DNA of 64,000 nucleotides, from positions 868,001-932,000 of the forward strand of contig JBLDXI010000012.1 of the NCBI GenBank assembly GCA_047495785.1, read 5' to 3'. This stretch comes from Lepidodermella squamata. Its lineage: Eukaryota; Gastrotricha. Below are positions 10,527 to 19,903 of the stretch, in pieces. The notes beneath the pieces were generated by a model. That model had not been told where the DNA came from, did no database searches, and worked only from the letters and a program-made list of their open reading frames with translations. The position numbers were made by a program, and so were the translations under genes. Within the stretch, counting starts at the first letter, position 1. Every line of letters begins with the position of its first letter.

Positions 10527-10769
10527 TGACTTTCATTTCCTAAACATGTGACTCGAATTTTGATTGCATTTTGTTAATAAAAGGAGAAATTAATTTTTTA
10601 AATTGTAAGACGGTGAAAAATCCACCCTCTATAATTTTTTTTAACAATTATTCTTTGATGAATCGACGTCGGAGTTGGATACCGTGACGAGGGGTATCTT
10701 TGGACAAAATGAGTTTCTTGAACATTAAAACTCAGCCATCGCTCCTACATTTCTGAAATTTTCACCGAA

Positions 10770-11205
10770 GAAAAGGGCAAGGAAATTGGCCTTCGAAGTT
10801 TTACGCGCACATATTGCCAATTTAAAAAAAAGCGCACTTACAATTTTTTATTGCATCATTTAATAATTCGTCGCGCAATAAATTGTTATTGTCTTATGCG
10901 CATTTGAGAGTTTAGGGATAGTCTGAGGCGAGGAATCTTGAAAGATATTCAACAGTTTTGATGGAATCAAGCTAGTTCTTCAAGCTAGTGGCATCAATCT
11001 ATAAATCGATTCGGCGACACTTTGTGGTTTACTGTCTTTTGAGGAATGATGGGAGCGTCCTAGAGGTCTGAAATTCGGAAATATTTGAAATCCTCAAGAA
11101 AAACTGAATAAGAATATATTGTAATCCTTCTTCAATAAGTCAACTTATTTTTCCGATTCGCTGGAAAATGCAGAAAACTCGGAAGACCCCAATTTCAACG
11201 GTCAA
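10770..11205 (+). repeat. dispersed direct repeat, copy 1
   Basis: A diverged copy of the sequence at 12825-13245, in the same orientation. Shared landmarks include tattgcatcatttaataatt / attgcctcaattaataattt, the ATCAAGCTAGT block, the TTCGGCGACACTTTG block and the CTGTCTTTTGAGG / CCGTCTTTTGAGG block. The two copies bracket the small secreted-protein gene at 11953. Nature unknown; probably an old transposable element. Confidence 0.7.
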
Positions 11206-11215
11206 CTGCTTTTGG

Positions 11216-11700
11216 CTAACTTCGGACAATTATAGGGTAACCATGAGGGTAATTTTGGACGCTCATTTGCATATGCAATAGCATTGGGTGTTTTTACATT
11301 TTTTTTACTAGAACAGATTACGAGAGATGTTGAATGTTGATTGTATGGGAATGCCAAATTTTGATTTTTGTTTAGGGACATTCTAGGCTCGATTTGTGAG
11401 GTCAAAAACCAACTAATATTTCGCAGGGTCGGGTCGTGCGTTCGGGTTAGTGGGAGCGGTCGTGCTGGTGGTTGACAGACAATGGGGCTTATTCGGTATA
11501 GCTGAATGTTAATGATGTATTAATTTCAGTAGTAATAAAGGATTCCTGTAGAACTGTTTACTACCACTTTAATTGTCATGGAATACTAGGTAGATTTCTG
11601 GGAAAATTTGAACATTTTTAATATCCCCAGTTTCTTTTCAATGTGGAAATGAATACTCACAAATGAACGACACAGGCTAATCAATTTGAGGGAAGTTTCG
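11216..11700. other. intergenic with mobile-element-like motifs
   Basis: Holds a second copy of the ggacgctcatttgcatatgc motif (11257-11281) and the words taacttcggacaatt and agggtaaccat. These recall the internal and terminal sequences of the element at 2669-3471 and suggest decayed relatives of it. No gene was seen. Confidence 0.4.
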
Positions 11701-11898
11701 AGATATCGTTAGCGACGTTGAATAACTCGGATTTAGGCTTGTTTACATCTTTTTCAAAGTGATAGGTGACAAGTAAAAAGCGGCTTTTTAACTTAAATTA
11801 TGTGGCAAAAAACAAAAGACTTTTTACTTGTCAACTGCTGCCTTGAAACGGATGCAAACAAGCCTAAATCCGAGTTATTCAACGTCGCTAACGATATT
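11701..11898. repeat. near-perfect inverted repeat with arms of about 80 nt
   Basis: The left arm starts at 11703 (ATATCGTTAGCGACGTTGAA) and the right arm ends at about 11897 with its reverse complement. Identity is almost complete for about 47 nt and continues imperfectly to the matching TGACAAGTAAAAAG boxes. The central loop is about 40 nt. It ends only about 55 bp before the ATG of the gene at 11953, so it would lie in its promoter or 5' UTR. It may be a foldback MITE or a structured regulatory hairpin. Confidence 0.85.
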
Positions 11899-11952
11899 AA
11901 GAATGGAATTCAAGTTATCAACTTTTTGAAATAACTTTTGAATTCTACTAGA

Positions 11953-12567
11953 ATGATAACTAAACTAATTTGTACTTTATTCTTGACTTTGGTCATTCTT
12001 TTGAGCTTTACCGGGGCGAACCCCACGGTAGAAGAGGGCGAAGTTGCTTTGAAGCCATTTCTCTCGCCGGACGAAATTGAGCAACTCAACAAAGAGAAAG
12101 AAGGCCGCAAAAACCGCCCATCGACCACGCCTGAAGTCGAAACAACGATCAACCAAGTCGGGCCAATCACCTCCGCCCCAGCTTACGAAACGTTTGTTCT
12201 GAAGCCTGTTATGAGTAAGGACGAACTCGCCCGACTTGAAGCGATCAAAAACAAGCGCAGAAACAAATCAACCACAACTACGACTCCAGCTTCACCTACT
12301 GAAGCCGCGATGGCCGATGGTGATATCGCTGCGCCTGTGCAATGTCCGCCTCCGTTTAGCCAATGCATCATTGCCCAGCCACCGTATGGAATGTTCCTTC
12401 ACAACACGCCGCAAATGATGCTGATGGTGTTCCACGATTCTGTTTCGAAAGACTCGATGGGGGTGAATCGGGAATTGCTCCCGATGACAAGACGTAATGC
12501 CCATGGCAATGCGCTCGACATGATTTTTATATGGCGTGGATCTTACTTTTTTCAAAGCTTAAACTAA
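11953..12567 (+). CDS. small secreted protein with an internal duplication
   Basis: ORF of 204 aa beginning with a strong signal peptide (MITKLICTLFLTLVILLSF, cleavage near residue 22). No known family. The N-terminal half of the mature protein holds two copies of a roughly 30-residue unit, 32-60 and 82-112. Each reads like L-K-P-x-x-S-x-D-E-x-x-x-L, then a charged run, then a Thr/Pro-rich spacer. The C-terminal part has two Cys (131, 138) in a Pro-rich CPPPFSQC context and Met-rich stretches. The predicted product is extracellular; function unknown. The gene lies between two copies of a dispersed repeat and directly behind a large palindrome. The ATG chosen is the first in frame and starts on the signal peptide. 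Confidence 0.65.
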   Translation: MITKLICTLFLTLVILLSFTGANPTVEEGEVALKPFLSPDEIEQLNKEKEGRKNRPSTTPEVETTINQVGPITSAPAYETFVLKPVMSKDELARLEAIKNKRRNKSTTTTTPASPTEAAMADGDIAAPVQCPPPFSQCIIAQPPYGMFLHNTPQMMLMVFHDSVSKDSMGVNRELLPMTRRNAHGNALDMIFIWRGSYFFQSLN

Positions 12568-12824
12568 CTTTTAAAAAGCCAGAACTAATAAAACTAATTC
12601 AGTTAAAAAAATATGGCTATTTCAGATGAAATCGAACCATCGTTCTCCTAGACAGTATCAGCATATTCAGCAACGACGCAACGATGGTTCATAAATGACC
12701 GTTAACAATAAGCAAAAACAAGTGGGGTTTGGCGAATTATTTCACATCATGAAATGCTGATGATCAATGAACGAGGAGTCGAACGATATCAAAAAGGTTG
12801 ATAGTCATCAGGGTTGCTGAGAAA
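12568..12824. other. intergenic, nothing recognised
   Basis: Short non-coding stretch between the secreted-protein gene and the second direct-repeat copy. It contains aataaaactaatt near 12588, a possible polyadenylation signal for that gene. Confidence 0.4.
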
Positions 12825-13245
12825 ATCGGCTTCAAAGTTTACGGGGGAAAATTGCTAATTTCGAAACATTGCGCGATCAAAAATGGAGTTTTTTATTGCC
12901 TCAATTAATAATTTGTCGCGCGCAAATAAATTCTGATGTTATTTTCTTTTATGCGCACTCGAGATTTTCCGGGGTAATCTGAGGTGAGGAATTACAAGAT
13001 ATTCAAAAATGTTGATGGGATCAAGCTAGTGCTTCCACCTTGACCTGAACCGAAAAGCCTCTTCGGCGACACTTTGGGGTCTCCCGTCTTTTGAGGTGGA
13101 TGGGAGCTTCCAAGAGGTCCGAATTAAGAAGTTCGAAATCCTCGAAAATAACTGACTAAGAACATATAGTAATCCAAGAATCGGCCCACTTTAAGTCAAG
13201 ACAGGTTTTGCTGGCAATTGCAGAAAATACGCCAAATCCCACTTT
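12825..13245 (+). repeat. dispersed direct repeat, copy 2
   Basis: Partner of 10770-11205, same orientation, with several insertions and deletions. Shared blocks include ataatttgtcgcgc, gatcaagctagt, cttcggcgacacttt and gtcttttgagg. Divergence suggests old copies. Confidence 0.7.
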
Positions 13246-13673
13246 TCACTCGTTAACGGTCTAATTCGCCACTTTGATGAGTGCTGTACCGAATAAGCAC
13301 CACAAACCCGAACGCAACCCTGCATAAATAGTTGGACTTTGACTCTGCAAATCGTGTCTAGAATAGAGATACGAGGGGGTCCCAAATCGACATCGCAGAT
13401 AACAATGATTATAGCATTTCTTCAAAATCAATCATTAACACAATAATCGCCGGTCTTACCGCATTCGATAGCTCGACAGACGGGAAATTTTATGCAATAA
13501 AACCCGTTATTTTGTCCGTTGTCGTTGAAAAGCTATTCAACTGCAAAAGAACGGTGTCCAAAGTTACCCTGTCCTCGTTCACCCTGTACATTTTTTCAAT
13601 TCTCACGAAAAACAATAACTTTATTAGGATTATAACACGAAATTAGCAATTATCGCCTTGTTAATAGCTATCT
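13246..13673. other. intergenic, mostly unexplained
   Basis: No coding signal. The text gtgtccaaagttaccctgtc near 13553 resembles the ends of the TA-flanked transposon family at 2669, so a decayed copy is possible. Confidence 0.35.
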
Positions 13674-15002
13674 TTAGTCTGATTTTTCTTCATTATCGCT
13701 GCCGGAGTCAGCCTCAGTGCGTTCAATACTGCCACTTTCCAATCGCGCCTCATCAGTCGCCTCGGTTTCTGATGGCTCGTACGCGTCATCTTTGAAAAGA
13801 TCATCATCTGCCGGAAGCTTAGTTACATACGGGCGCCGTCGTTCACAAATTCAAAAAACTGAGAAATTTTCATCACAATGGTTGCCCCCTTGAAAATTGC
13901 GATTTTGCAATAAATAACACAACCCAGTAGGTAATCGATGACGCTCTTCACACTGGTTACCGTTTTATCTCTCAATTAGCTAACCGTAACCTGCCATTAG
14001 CAATAAGTAAAAAATTTCGAATCGAAGTGTTTTTCAAGTAATTTCTAGGGTTAAAAAAATCGCTGATTCCGAAAATCACATTTTCAACTAAAAATTCGGC
14101 AATTTGAATTTTTTTATGTCATTTAGGCCCAGTTTTCGACCAGTTAGACTTGAAATAAAAATCTGGAAAATTCACCAAAATGTGCGGCTCAAAAATTTAC
14201 TAATTAGACCTGTTTTCAGCGTTCTAGAATGATTTTTAAGGGTGGTGACCATTGTCTCAAATGACAAAAATTTTGTAAAAATAATTTGTGAACGACGGCG
14301 CCCGTATGTAGCGTTTTAAGGCTGGCAGCCCCCATTGTCGTAGCGGCGCTCGACTGGTTGAACCTGTTCGAATTCGCAGATAAGTTGGTCTGCGGAAAAT
14401 AATTGGAAAATCAGCTTGAATGAAGATAACACTATTGGCAAACTTACTTGGTACGACGGTCCAACGCTTTCACTCAGGTCACTCGATGGAGGCGGTAGTA
14501 GATCCATCGTATCTGCGCTTTCCTCGGTGATAACACTGTCCATAGTTGGTGTATCAATTTCGGCCGGAGCTTCGTCAATCGCAGCAACTATCGCTTTCAT
14601 GGCTTCAACCTGCCCATTACCTTGTTTTCGGACACTTTTTCCCAAAGCAGCGCCGATGAAAAATGCGGCTAGCAGCGTGACAATAGTTAGCCAAATGATG
14701 TAAAATATTGAAACTTTGTCTTCGGCCAGTTTTTTGCCTCCATGATGACTGCGATTTCTAGCAGTCGCCTCAGGTTTGAAATGCGGACAGTCCGGTCTCA
14801 TGCCGCGGTAGTATCCGCACATCCATTGATAAGGTTTCGGGTAGATGAATCGACACGTTGCGGCGATATCTAAGCAACCGATCGCTATTTCCATCGGATC
14901 TTTCAACTTAACGACGGCGGGTTCTGCGTCGATTGGTTTGCTCAGATGATCGCATCGCACAAAGGCGAAGCAGAGTGAAACGACTAAATAAGACAACAGC
15001 AT
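13674..15002 (-). pseudogene. type I membrane protein gene interrupted by a MITE in its last exon
   Basis: Minus strand. Exon 1 (15002-14448) encodes a signal peptide (1-16), a small ectodomain with Cys 17, 43, 50, 62 and 72, a transmembrane helix at about 97-120, and an acidic tail. Donor is CAA|GTAAGT. Exon 2 starts after CGCAG at 14389, phase 0. It is interrupted at a TA (14309-14310) by a 483-bp inverted-repeat element, and the same frame resumes at 13823, ending in an acidic Ser/Glu/Asp tail and TAA at 13674-13676. Without the insert the exon is exactly 231 nt and fully open, giving a 261-aa protein. With it, the frame runs about 30 codons into the element and stops, giving a roughly 242-aa product with an altered tail. 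The function is unknown. It may still be a working allele with a new C-terminus. Confidence 0.75.
13826..14308. mobile_element. 483-bp Tc1/mariner-like MITE inside an exon
   Basis: Perfect terminal inverted repeats of 26 bp beginning CATACGGGCGCCGTCGTTCA (13826-13851 and 14283-14308), flanked by TA at 13824-13825 and 14309-14310. No transposase ORF. The TA duplication points to the Tc1/mariner superfamily, but the terminal sequence differs from the element at 2669, so it is a separate family. It splits the last exon of the minus-strand membrane-protein gene. Confidence 0.88.
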
Positions 15003-15586
15003 CTTCCAACTAACGTTTAAAATCTCACAAAAATCGGCAACAATTTCCAAAACAAATTAGTTATCTCGCTTTTTAGGCTGGATTTTTTATTGCTATTATC
15101 GGTTTCGTTTATTCTTCGAATCTTTTTCTTTATCCAGTGATTTTACCGATATCATCAGATAGACAGCCGCAATTGAGCATCATTTCTGCCCATCTCGAAA
15201 ATTGGTTTATTTTTCATTAGAAAAGCCGCTCTGAAAGCGACTGACCCCTCCGGAAGTAGCCCTAGTTAAAGAGCCACCAGGCCGGAACGTTCATCAACGG
15301 CCGCCTCGAGACCAGCCACCGGTGAAGGTCGCCGGGCTCGTGCGGCCAAGTTCGCGCTCAGGGCCAGTCACCACGTCTCGTCATCGCGGTTTGGGTTTGT
15401 CGTCAGATGAGGCTGACGTTGGGGCAAATCTAAATAAAGAAATGATCCCAAGAAGTATGATCTTAATTTAAATTTTAAAAATTCTTTGGCCCCGTTATGA
15501 GATGGTGCTTTATACAGCCAGTCGATAGCTATGACTATTCAAAAAATAAAGAAAAAAGAAAATAGAAAATTATTAATAAAAGGTTG
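15003..15586. other. intergenic, nothing recognised
   Basis: A GC-rich patch at about 15240-15420 (agccaccaggccggaacg and neighbours) stands out from the AT-rich surroundings but shows no coding frame or repeat partner in this window. The rest is AT-rich. Confidence 0.4.
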
Positions 15587-15658
15587 CTCCTTGGCAGGGA
15601 ATCGAACCCTGGTCTCCCGCGTGACAGGCGGGGATACTAACCACTATACTACCAAGGA
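15587..15658 (-). tRNA. tRNA-Asp (anticodon GTC)
   Basis: 72-nt cloverleaf on the minus strand. The acceptor stem is TCCTTGG paired with CCAAGGA, discriminator G. The D-arm is TAGTATAGTGGTTAGTA. The anticodon loop is CTGTCAC, with GTC at 15625-15623. The T-arm is CAGGGTTCGATTCCCTG. The sequence matches the conserved eukaryotic nuclear tRNA-Asp closely. The internal A and B boxes are intact, and a T-run (CAACCTTTT) follows the 3' end as an RNA polymerase III terminator. No intron and no encoded CCA. Confidence 0.96.
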
Positions 15659-16100
15659 TTGGCTGATAAAACGTGTCCCAAACACAGACTGATTGTGCAA
15701 TCAATGCACTCCTATGATGATGCTGACGTTGGGGCAAAACTTGATCTCAATTTAGAGATAAATAATTTTTCGGCGCCGTTTTGGGATGATTATCGAATGC
15801 CTTTACAGACTAATCAGAATATTTCAACTCATGTCCAGCTTAGCTTAACAAGTATTTCTGCATAAAAATAACCAATGCATGCTGATGTTGAACGGATTCT
15901 CTGATTGATGATATTTTGCGAATGAACAAAACTATGCCATAAACGCGGCTATTTTCACGCAATACTGTTCGCCTTTTATTTAAAAGCGATAAATCATCAA
16001 TCGCATTATCACAAAAAGGTCATCACAATTGTTCTCAAATGTTCTTGAATATTGCGCGTTGCTTTATTGCTCATCTTCTCAATTCTGTTTCGACTTTCAC
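15659..16100. other. intergenic
   Basis: Non-coding between tRNA-Asp and the alpha-crystallin gene. It contains that gene's likely minus-strand polyadenylation signal (TTTATT on the plus strand, 15975-15980). Otherwise nothing was recognised. Confidence 0.5.
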
Positions 16101-17404
16101 TTAGGCAGTCTTGACGGTGACGGGCTTGACGTGGTTGACGTTGCAGTTGACGCCGTTGATGCCGCCGAAGGCCTGGACGGCGGCGTTGAAGCCTCCGAAG
16201 GCGGGCAGCTTGTTGTACAGCTCGGACATGGTCGGGCACTTGGCGATCTCCTCGGTGGTCATCTTCGGCAGCTGGCACTCGACGACGAGGTGGCCCTCCT
16301 GGGTCAGGCACGACTTGAGCTCAACCTTGGTCAGGTCGATCTTTGCAAGGGTCTAATATAAATAGATCGTTAAAGTTATGAGATTGGATGAATATAGCTA
16401 CTTACCTCGGGCAGGACGAACTTGCGCGAGTACTTGCGGGCGACGGTGTGCTCCTTGCCGTCCTTGGCCTCGTGGGCAGCCTCGACGACGACGGCGCGCT
16501 CGGCCTTGTTCAGGGTGACGGTGACTTCCTCAGGCTTGAAGCCCTTGAGCTCGAAGCACAGGTACAGCTGGCGGTTGCCCTCGACGTCGATCATGCGGAT
16601 CGGGTGGGTCAGGGTGTAGAGCTCGACCTCGGAGGACGGGCGGAAGGCGATGTTGTACAGCTTGTTGTCAGCCGACAGGGTGTTCGACCAGGTGTTGGCG
16701 CCGAAGGGGCCGAAGGTGGTCGGGAACGAGCCGGTCCAGTTGTTGGCGAGGCGGGCGGCGTTCCAGGTGTTGGAGGCACCACCGAAGCGCGACTCGGCGA
16801 CGCGGGCGGCGATGACGTAGCACTGCTTGGCGCAGACGTCGGCGAAGAGCTCGGCGCCGATGCGGGCGGCGAACTCGGCGGTGTAGATGGCACCCAGGCG
16901 CTGGGCGATGATGGCGCCCAGTTCGGCGCCGTGCTCGGCTCCGAAGGTGTAGCACCAGCGGGCGCACTGCTCGACCGGCCAGCCGTTGACGAGCTTGACG
17001 GCGAGCTCGGCACCCAGCTTGGCGCACATCTCGGCTCCCCACTGGGCGCCGATGCGGACGGCCACCTCCTGGCCGACGAAGGTGTTGAGGCGGGCGGCGA
17101 CGATGGCGGCCAGCTGGGCACCGCACTCGGCACCGAAGACGCGGCCGGTCTCGGCTCCGCACTCGATCGGCGAGGCGAAGGTGTTGTAGGCGATCGGGGA
17201 CGAGGCGAAGGCGTTGTTGATGCCAGCAGCAGCGGCGAACGGGGTCGGGACGGCGGCGTTGATGAGGCTGCGCTCAACAGACGACGGCGAGTAGATGCCG
17301 GCCTTGCTGCGGAGCAGGCTCTCGACGTTCATCGGGCTTGAGTAGCCGGCGATCGAGGGAGCGACGGTCGACAGGGTCGGTTGGAAGTTGTACGAGCAGG
17401 CCAT
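16101..17404 (-). CDS. alpha-crystallin/HSP20-like protein A with Ala/Gly-repeat N-terminus
   Basis: Two exons on the minus strand, 17404-16406 and 16352-16101 (53-nt intron, phase 0, GAG|GTAAGT ... TTAG|ACC), 416 aa. Residues about 276-365 form an alpha-crystallin domain: strand LYLCFELKGFKPEEVTVTLN, then AVVVEAAHE, RKYSRKFVLPE, and after the intron a strand with hydrophobic alternation (HLVVECQLP). In place of the usual short N-terminus there is a 120-residue array (about 80-205) of GAxxGA units, predicted helical, with many Cys. Family role would be ATP-independent holdase or stress protein; the array could drive assembly (inference). Strong third-position G/C bias suggests high expression. 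TATAAAT lies at 17522-17516. Its paralogue at 36617 shares the C-terminal module. Confidence 0.87.
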
Positions 17405-18401
17405 TTTAGAGTTTGAGGAGATGAGTGAAAACACGAACGAAAGCGAAAATGAGCGAGAAGATGCTTTGATTGAGCAAAGAGCTGATTGATGATATCCTAG
17501 AGGCGCAGCGGCGTCATTTATAGGCCTCCCTTGGCATGGAGCACGTGTGCAGCCTCGCGCGCCAAGAATAGCGAACAATTGAAATGAAAATTGATGCGGA
17601 GCCAGACGAGGGGGAGCACGCGATTCAGGTGAAACAATAGAACACTAAAACTGAAAAAATTGAATCGAAGCCAATAACAAGAAAACATTTCGCCATCCGC
17701 GCGTAAAAAGCGTCATATTCACAAAATTGAATTTCCATTTTACTTCAACATCATGCCGATGAAACCTACTGCGTACAAGTTGAAGCGCGTGTCGCGACTT
17801 CGCAATCCTGCTATTCGCGTCCTCCGTTTTCAAAGCTCGACACAGTCGACCCGCTCCTGCTATTCGAGCCTCTAATCTCGGCCGTTCCGAGACCGATCCG
17901 TTCCATCGCATCCTATGTCGCAAAGTGATGCTTCGCCGCCGTCGATCGAAAGGAAAGGAAAGGAAAGGAAAGGACCTAGTGTTATCCATCTTAAAAAATT
18001 ACTAACTTTAAATGTCAAGGTCACTTTCACCCTTGTTTTAATTTTTATCCTCCTCACAAAACGACTTTCGAGATAAATCGAAAAAAGTATTTTTGAACTT
18101 TGACAATCTCACAACATCAAAATTAGCAGTTGTCAATGCTGAAATGTCACCGATTGTTCAGGAGGAGGTAATCGACCCCGCCTGATGAACCCAATTGCAA
18201 ATTGTAAGCTTATTCGTGGAGTGCTACGGATGTTTACCAATAGAAATGCTGAATTGGAGGACGATCAAAAATCTCAAATTCATCTTCAATTGCCAATAGA
18301 ATTAGGCAGATTTTTCAGATTTTATTCCGTCAGTCAAATCGAGAATAAATTATCAATATCACTGCAAACTTAGGTGAGGAACAGTTTTTCAATTAAATTA
18401 T
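17405..18401. other. intergenic: promoter of protein A, GGAAA microsatellite, duplicated 3' flank
   Basis: Contains the minus-strand TATA box (17516-17522), a (GGAAA)n tract at 17948-17973, and, from 18304, sequence duplicated from 5931 that forms the 3' flank of Lys/Ser/Gly-rich copy 2. A CACGTG palindrome lies upstream of the TATA box, near 17541. No gene was seen. Confidence 0.55.
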
Positions 18402-19543
18402 TTATTTGCCGGGAGCAGCACCGGTTTCGACGGCGACCGAGTACGAGAAGTTGTTGGAGGCCGAGTAGCTGCCGCTCTTGCTGCCCTTCCGACCCTTGCC
18501 GTGCTTGCCACCGTGCTTCTTGCCACCAAACTTCTTTCCTCCGAACTTCTTGCCACCGTGGCGCTTGTTGCCATGCTTCTTGTTGTAGCCGCCGAAGGAG
18601 CCCGACCGCGAGTACGAGCCGGACATGGATCCGCGCTTGTGCACGCGCATGAACTTCTTGGTGGAGACCTTGCGGGCAGTGTTTGGGATTTGATTGATTT
18701 GATTTTGATTTGATTGATTTTGGGGTCATTTTTGCGCGATTTGATTTTAGAGGATTTGATTTGAAATATTTTGATTTGATTTTTGCGCAAAGATTTGATT
18801 CAACTTTTCAAAGATTTTGCTCATGATTTTGTAGTCCTAATCAGGTCTCCAATTGATACTGCAAACAACATATTGTACACCATTTTTCTATGTAAAAATG
18901 ATTACCAATATTCACTTGAACCAGGGAATTTCGCCGGTTTTCAACTCGATACACTTTTAAATTCAAAATTACAACCTCATGTTCTAAAAACCGTGTCATT
19001 GAGCTTTCGAGGTGAACAAATTCAGAGAAGAATTCTTCCAAGGATTTTGAGAGATTTTCCGAAATTGTGATTTGATTTTGAAGATTTGATTTTGGTTCCA
19101 GGCGATTTGATTTTAAAGATTTGATTTCGAATCCAGACGATTCGATTTTGAGGAAAAGATTGGATTTTACAGCGCTAAGATTTAGTCCCAAAATCAAAAT
19201 CAATCAAATCCCAAACACTGCTTGCGGGTGTGCTTGTTCGTGCGGGCCGACACCGACGCGGACACGGACTTGGAGAACGAGGCACGGCGGTGCTTGCGCC
19301 CGGCGACGAAGGCCTTCTTGGCCGGGCGCTTCTTCATCGCGTGCTTCTTCGGCTGCCGGTTGTAGGACACGCTGATGGAGACGCTCTTCGAGACGCTTTT
19401 ACCCTTGTTACCACGGCCAGCCTCGACGCTGGTGAAAGCTGAAATCGAAATTGAACATAAATGGAATGGGAAATTATGATATTGTCATGATTTTTACCAA
19501 GGCCCATGAGGGCAACAGCAGCCAAAACTAGGACAGCGCGCAT
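18402..19543 (-). pseudogene. secreted Lys/Ser/Gly-rich basic protein, copy 2, broken by a hAT MITE
   Basis: Minus-strand paralogue of the gene at 6029-6626, with the same two-exon plan. Exon 1 is 19543-19498 (signal peptide MRAVLVLAAVALMGL); exon 2 begins at 19438. The Ser-x-Ser and Lys/Arg blocks are intact as far as the codons for RTNKHTRK. A 544-bp element then interrupts the frame, and the rest of the coding sequence follows from 18668 to the TAA at 18402. Reading into the element gives a stop after about six codons, so the C-terminal half (Gly-Lys array and Ser/Tyr tail) is lost. Both halves are otherwise free of stops, so the break looks recent and may be polymorphic. A good TATA box (TATAAAAG) lies at 19628-19621. 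Confidence 0.85.
18677..19220. mobile_element. 544-bp hAT-type MITE with 8-bp target duplication
   Basis: Terminal inverted repeats of about 24 bp begin CAGTGTTTGGGATTTGATTG at 18677, with the exact complement ending at 19220. They are flanked by the 8-bp direct repeat CTTGCGGG (18669-18676 and 19221-19228). A CAGTG terminus with 8-bp duplications is the hallmark of hAT transposons. Subterminal GATTTGATTTTG-like repeats are dense at both ends, typical of transposase binding regions. No transposase ORF is present. The insertion splits a coding exon of the Lys/Ser/Gly-rich gene. Confidence 0.93.
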
Positions 19544-19903
19544 TTCGAATGGTAGAATAATGAGCTGAATATTCGATTGAAGGACTTGTTGATGATGCTT
19601 CTGCTAGGGATAAGCCCACGCTTTTATAGATAGTGCTCTCATTATCCAGAACGCATTGACATTATTTGAAATTTGTTGAAATTCGCAGTTAGCAATATTA
19701 ATTACAAAAACAATTATTTTTTTCGTCTATGGAAAATGACTGATTAGTTTTTTGTCACCATTTTTTATTTTAAATCCTTCTTGTCTTTTGCTACTATTAT
19801 CATGAGTTCAGCATCTTTTATTTTTTACTTAGTCGGATTAAGATCAAATAGAAAAATTCAAAAATTTCCTTTTTGGTAATGAGTTCCTACATGTAACGTA
19901 GTT
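19544..19903. other. intergenic, promoter of copy 2
   Basis: Carries the TATA box (19621-19628, minus strand) of the disrupted gene; the remainder is AT-rich with nothing recognised. Confidence 0.5.

Noticed and set aside
16388-17341. Long plus-strand open frame (317 codons) opposite alpha-crystallin protein A
   Set aside because: It is a by-product of the strong G/C third-position bias and Ala/Gly repeats of the minus-strand gene. It lacks motifs and overlaps the proven coding strand.
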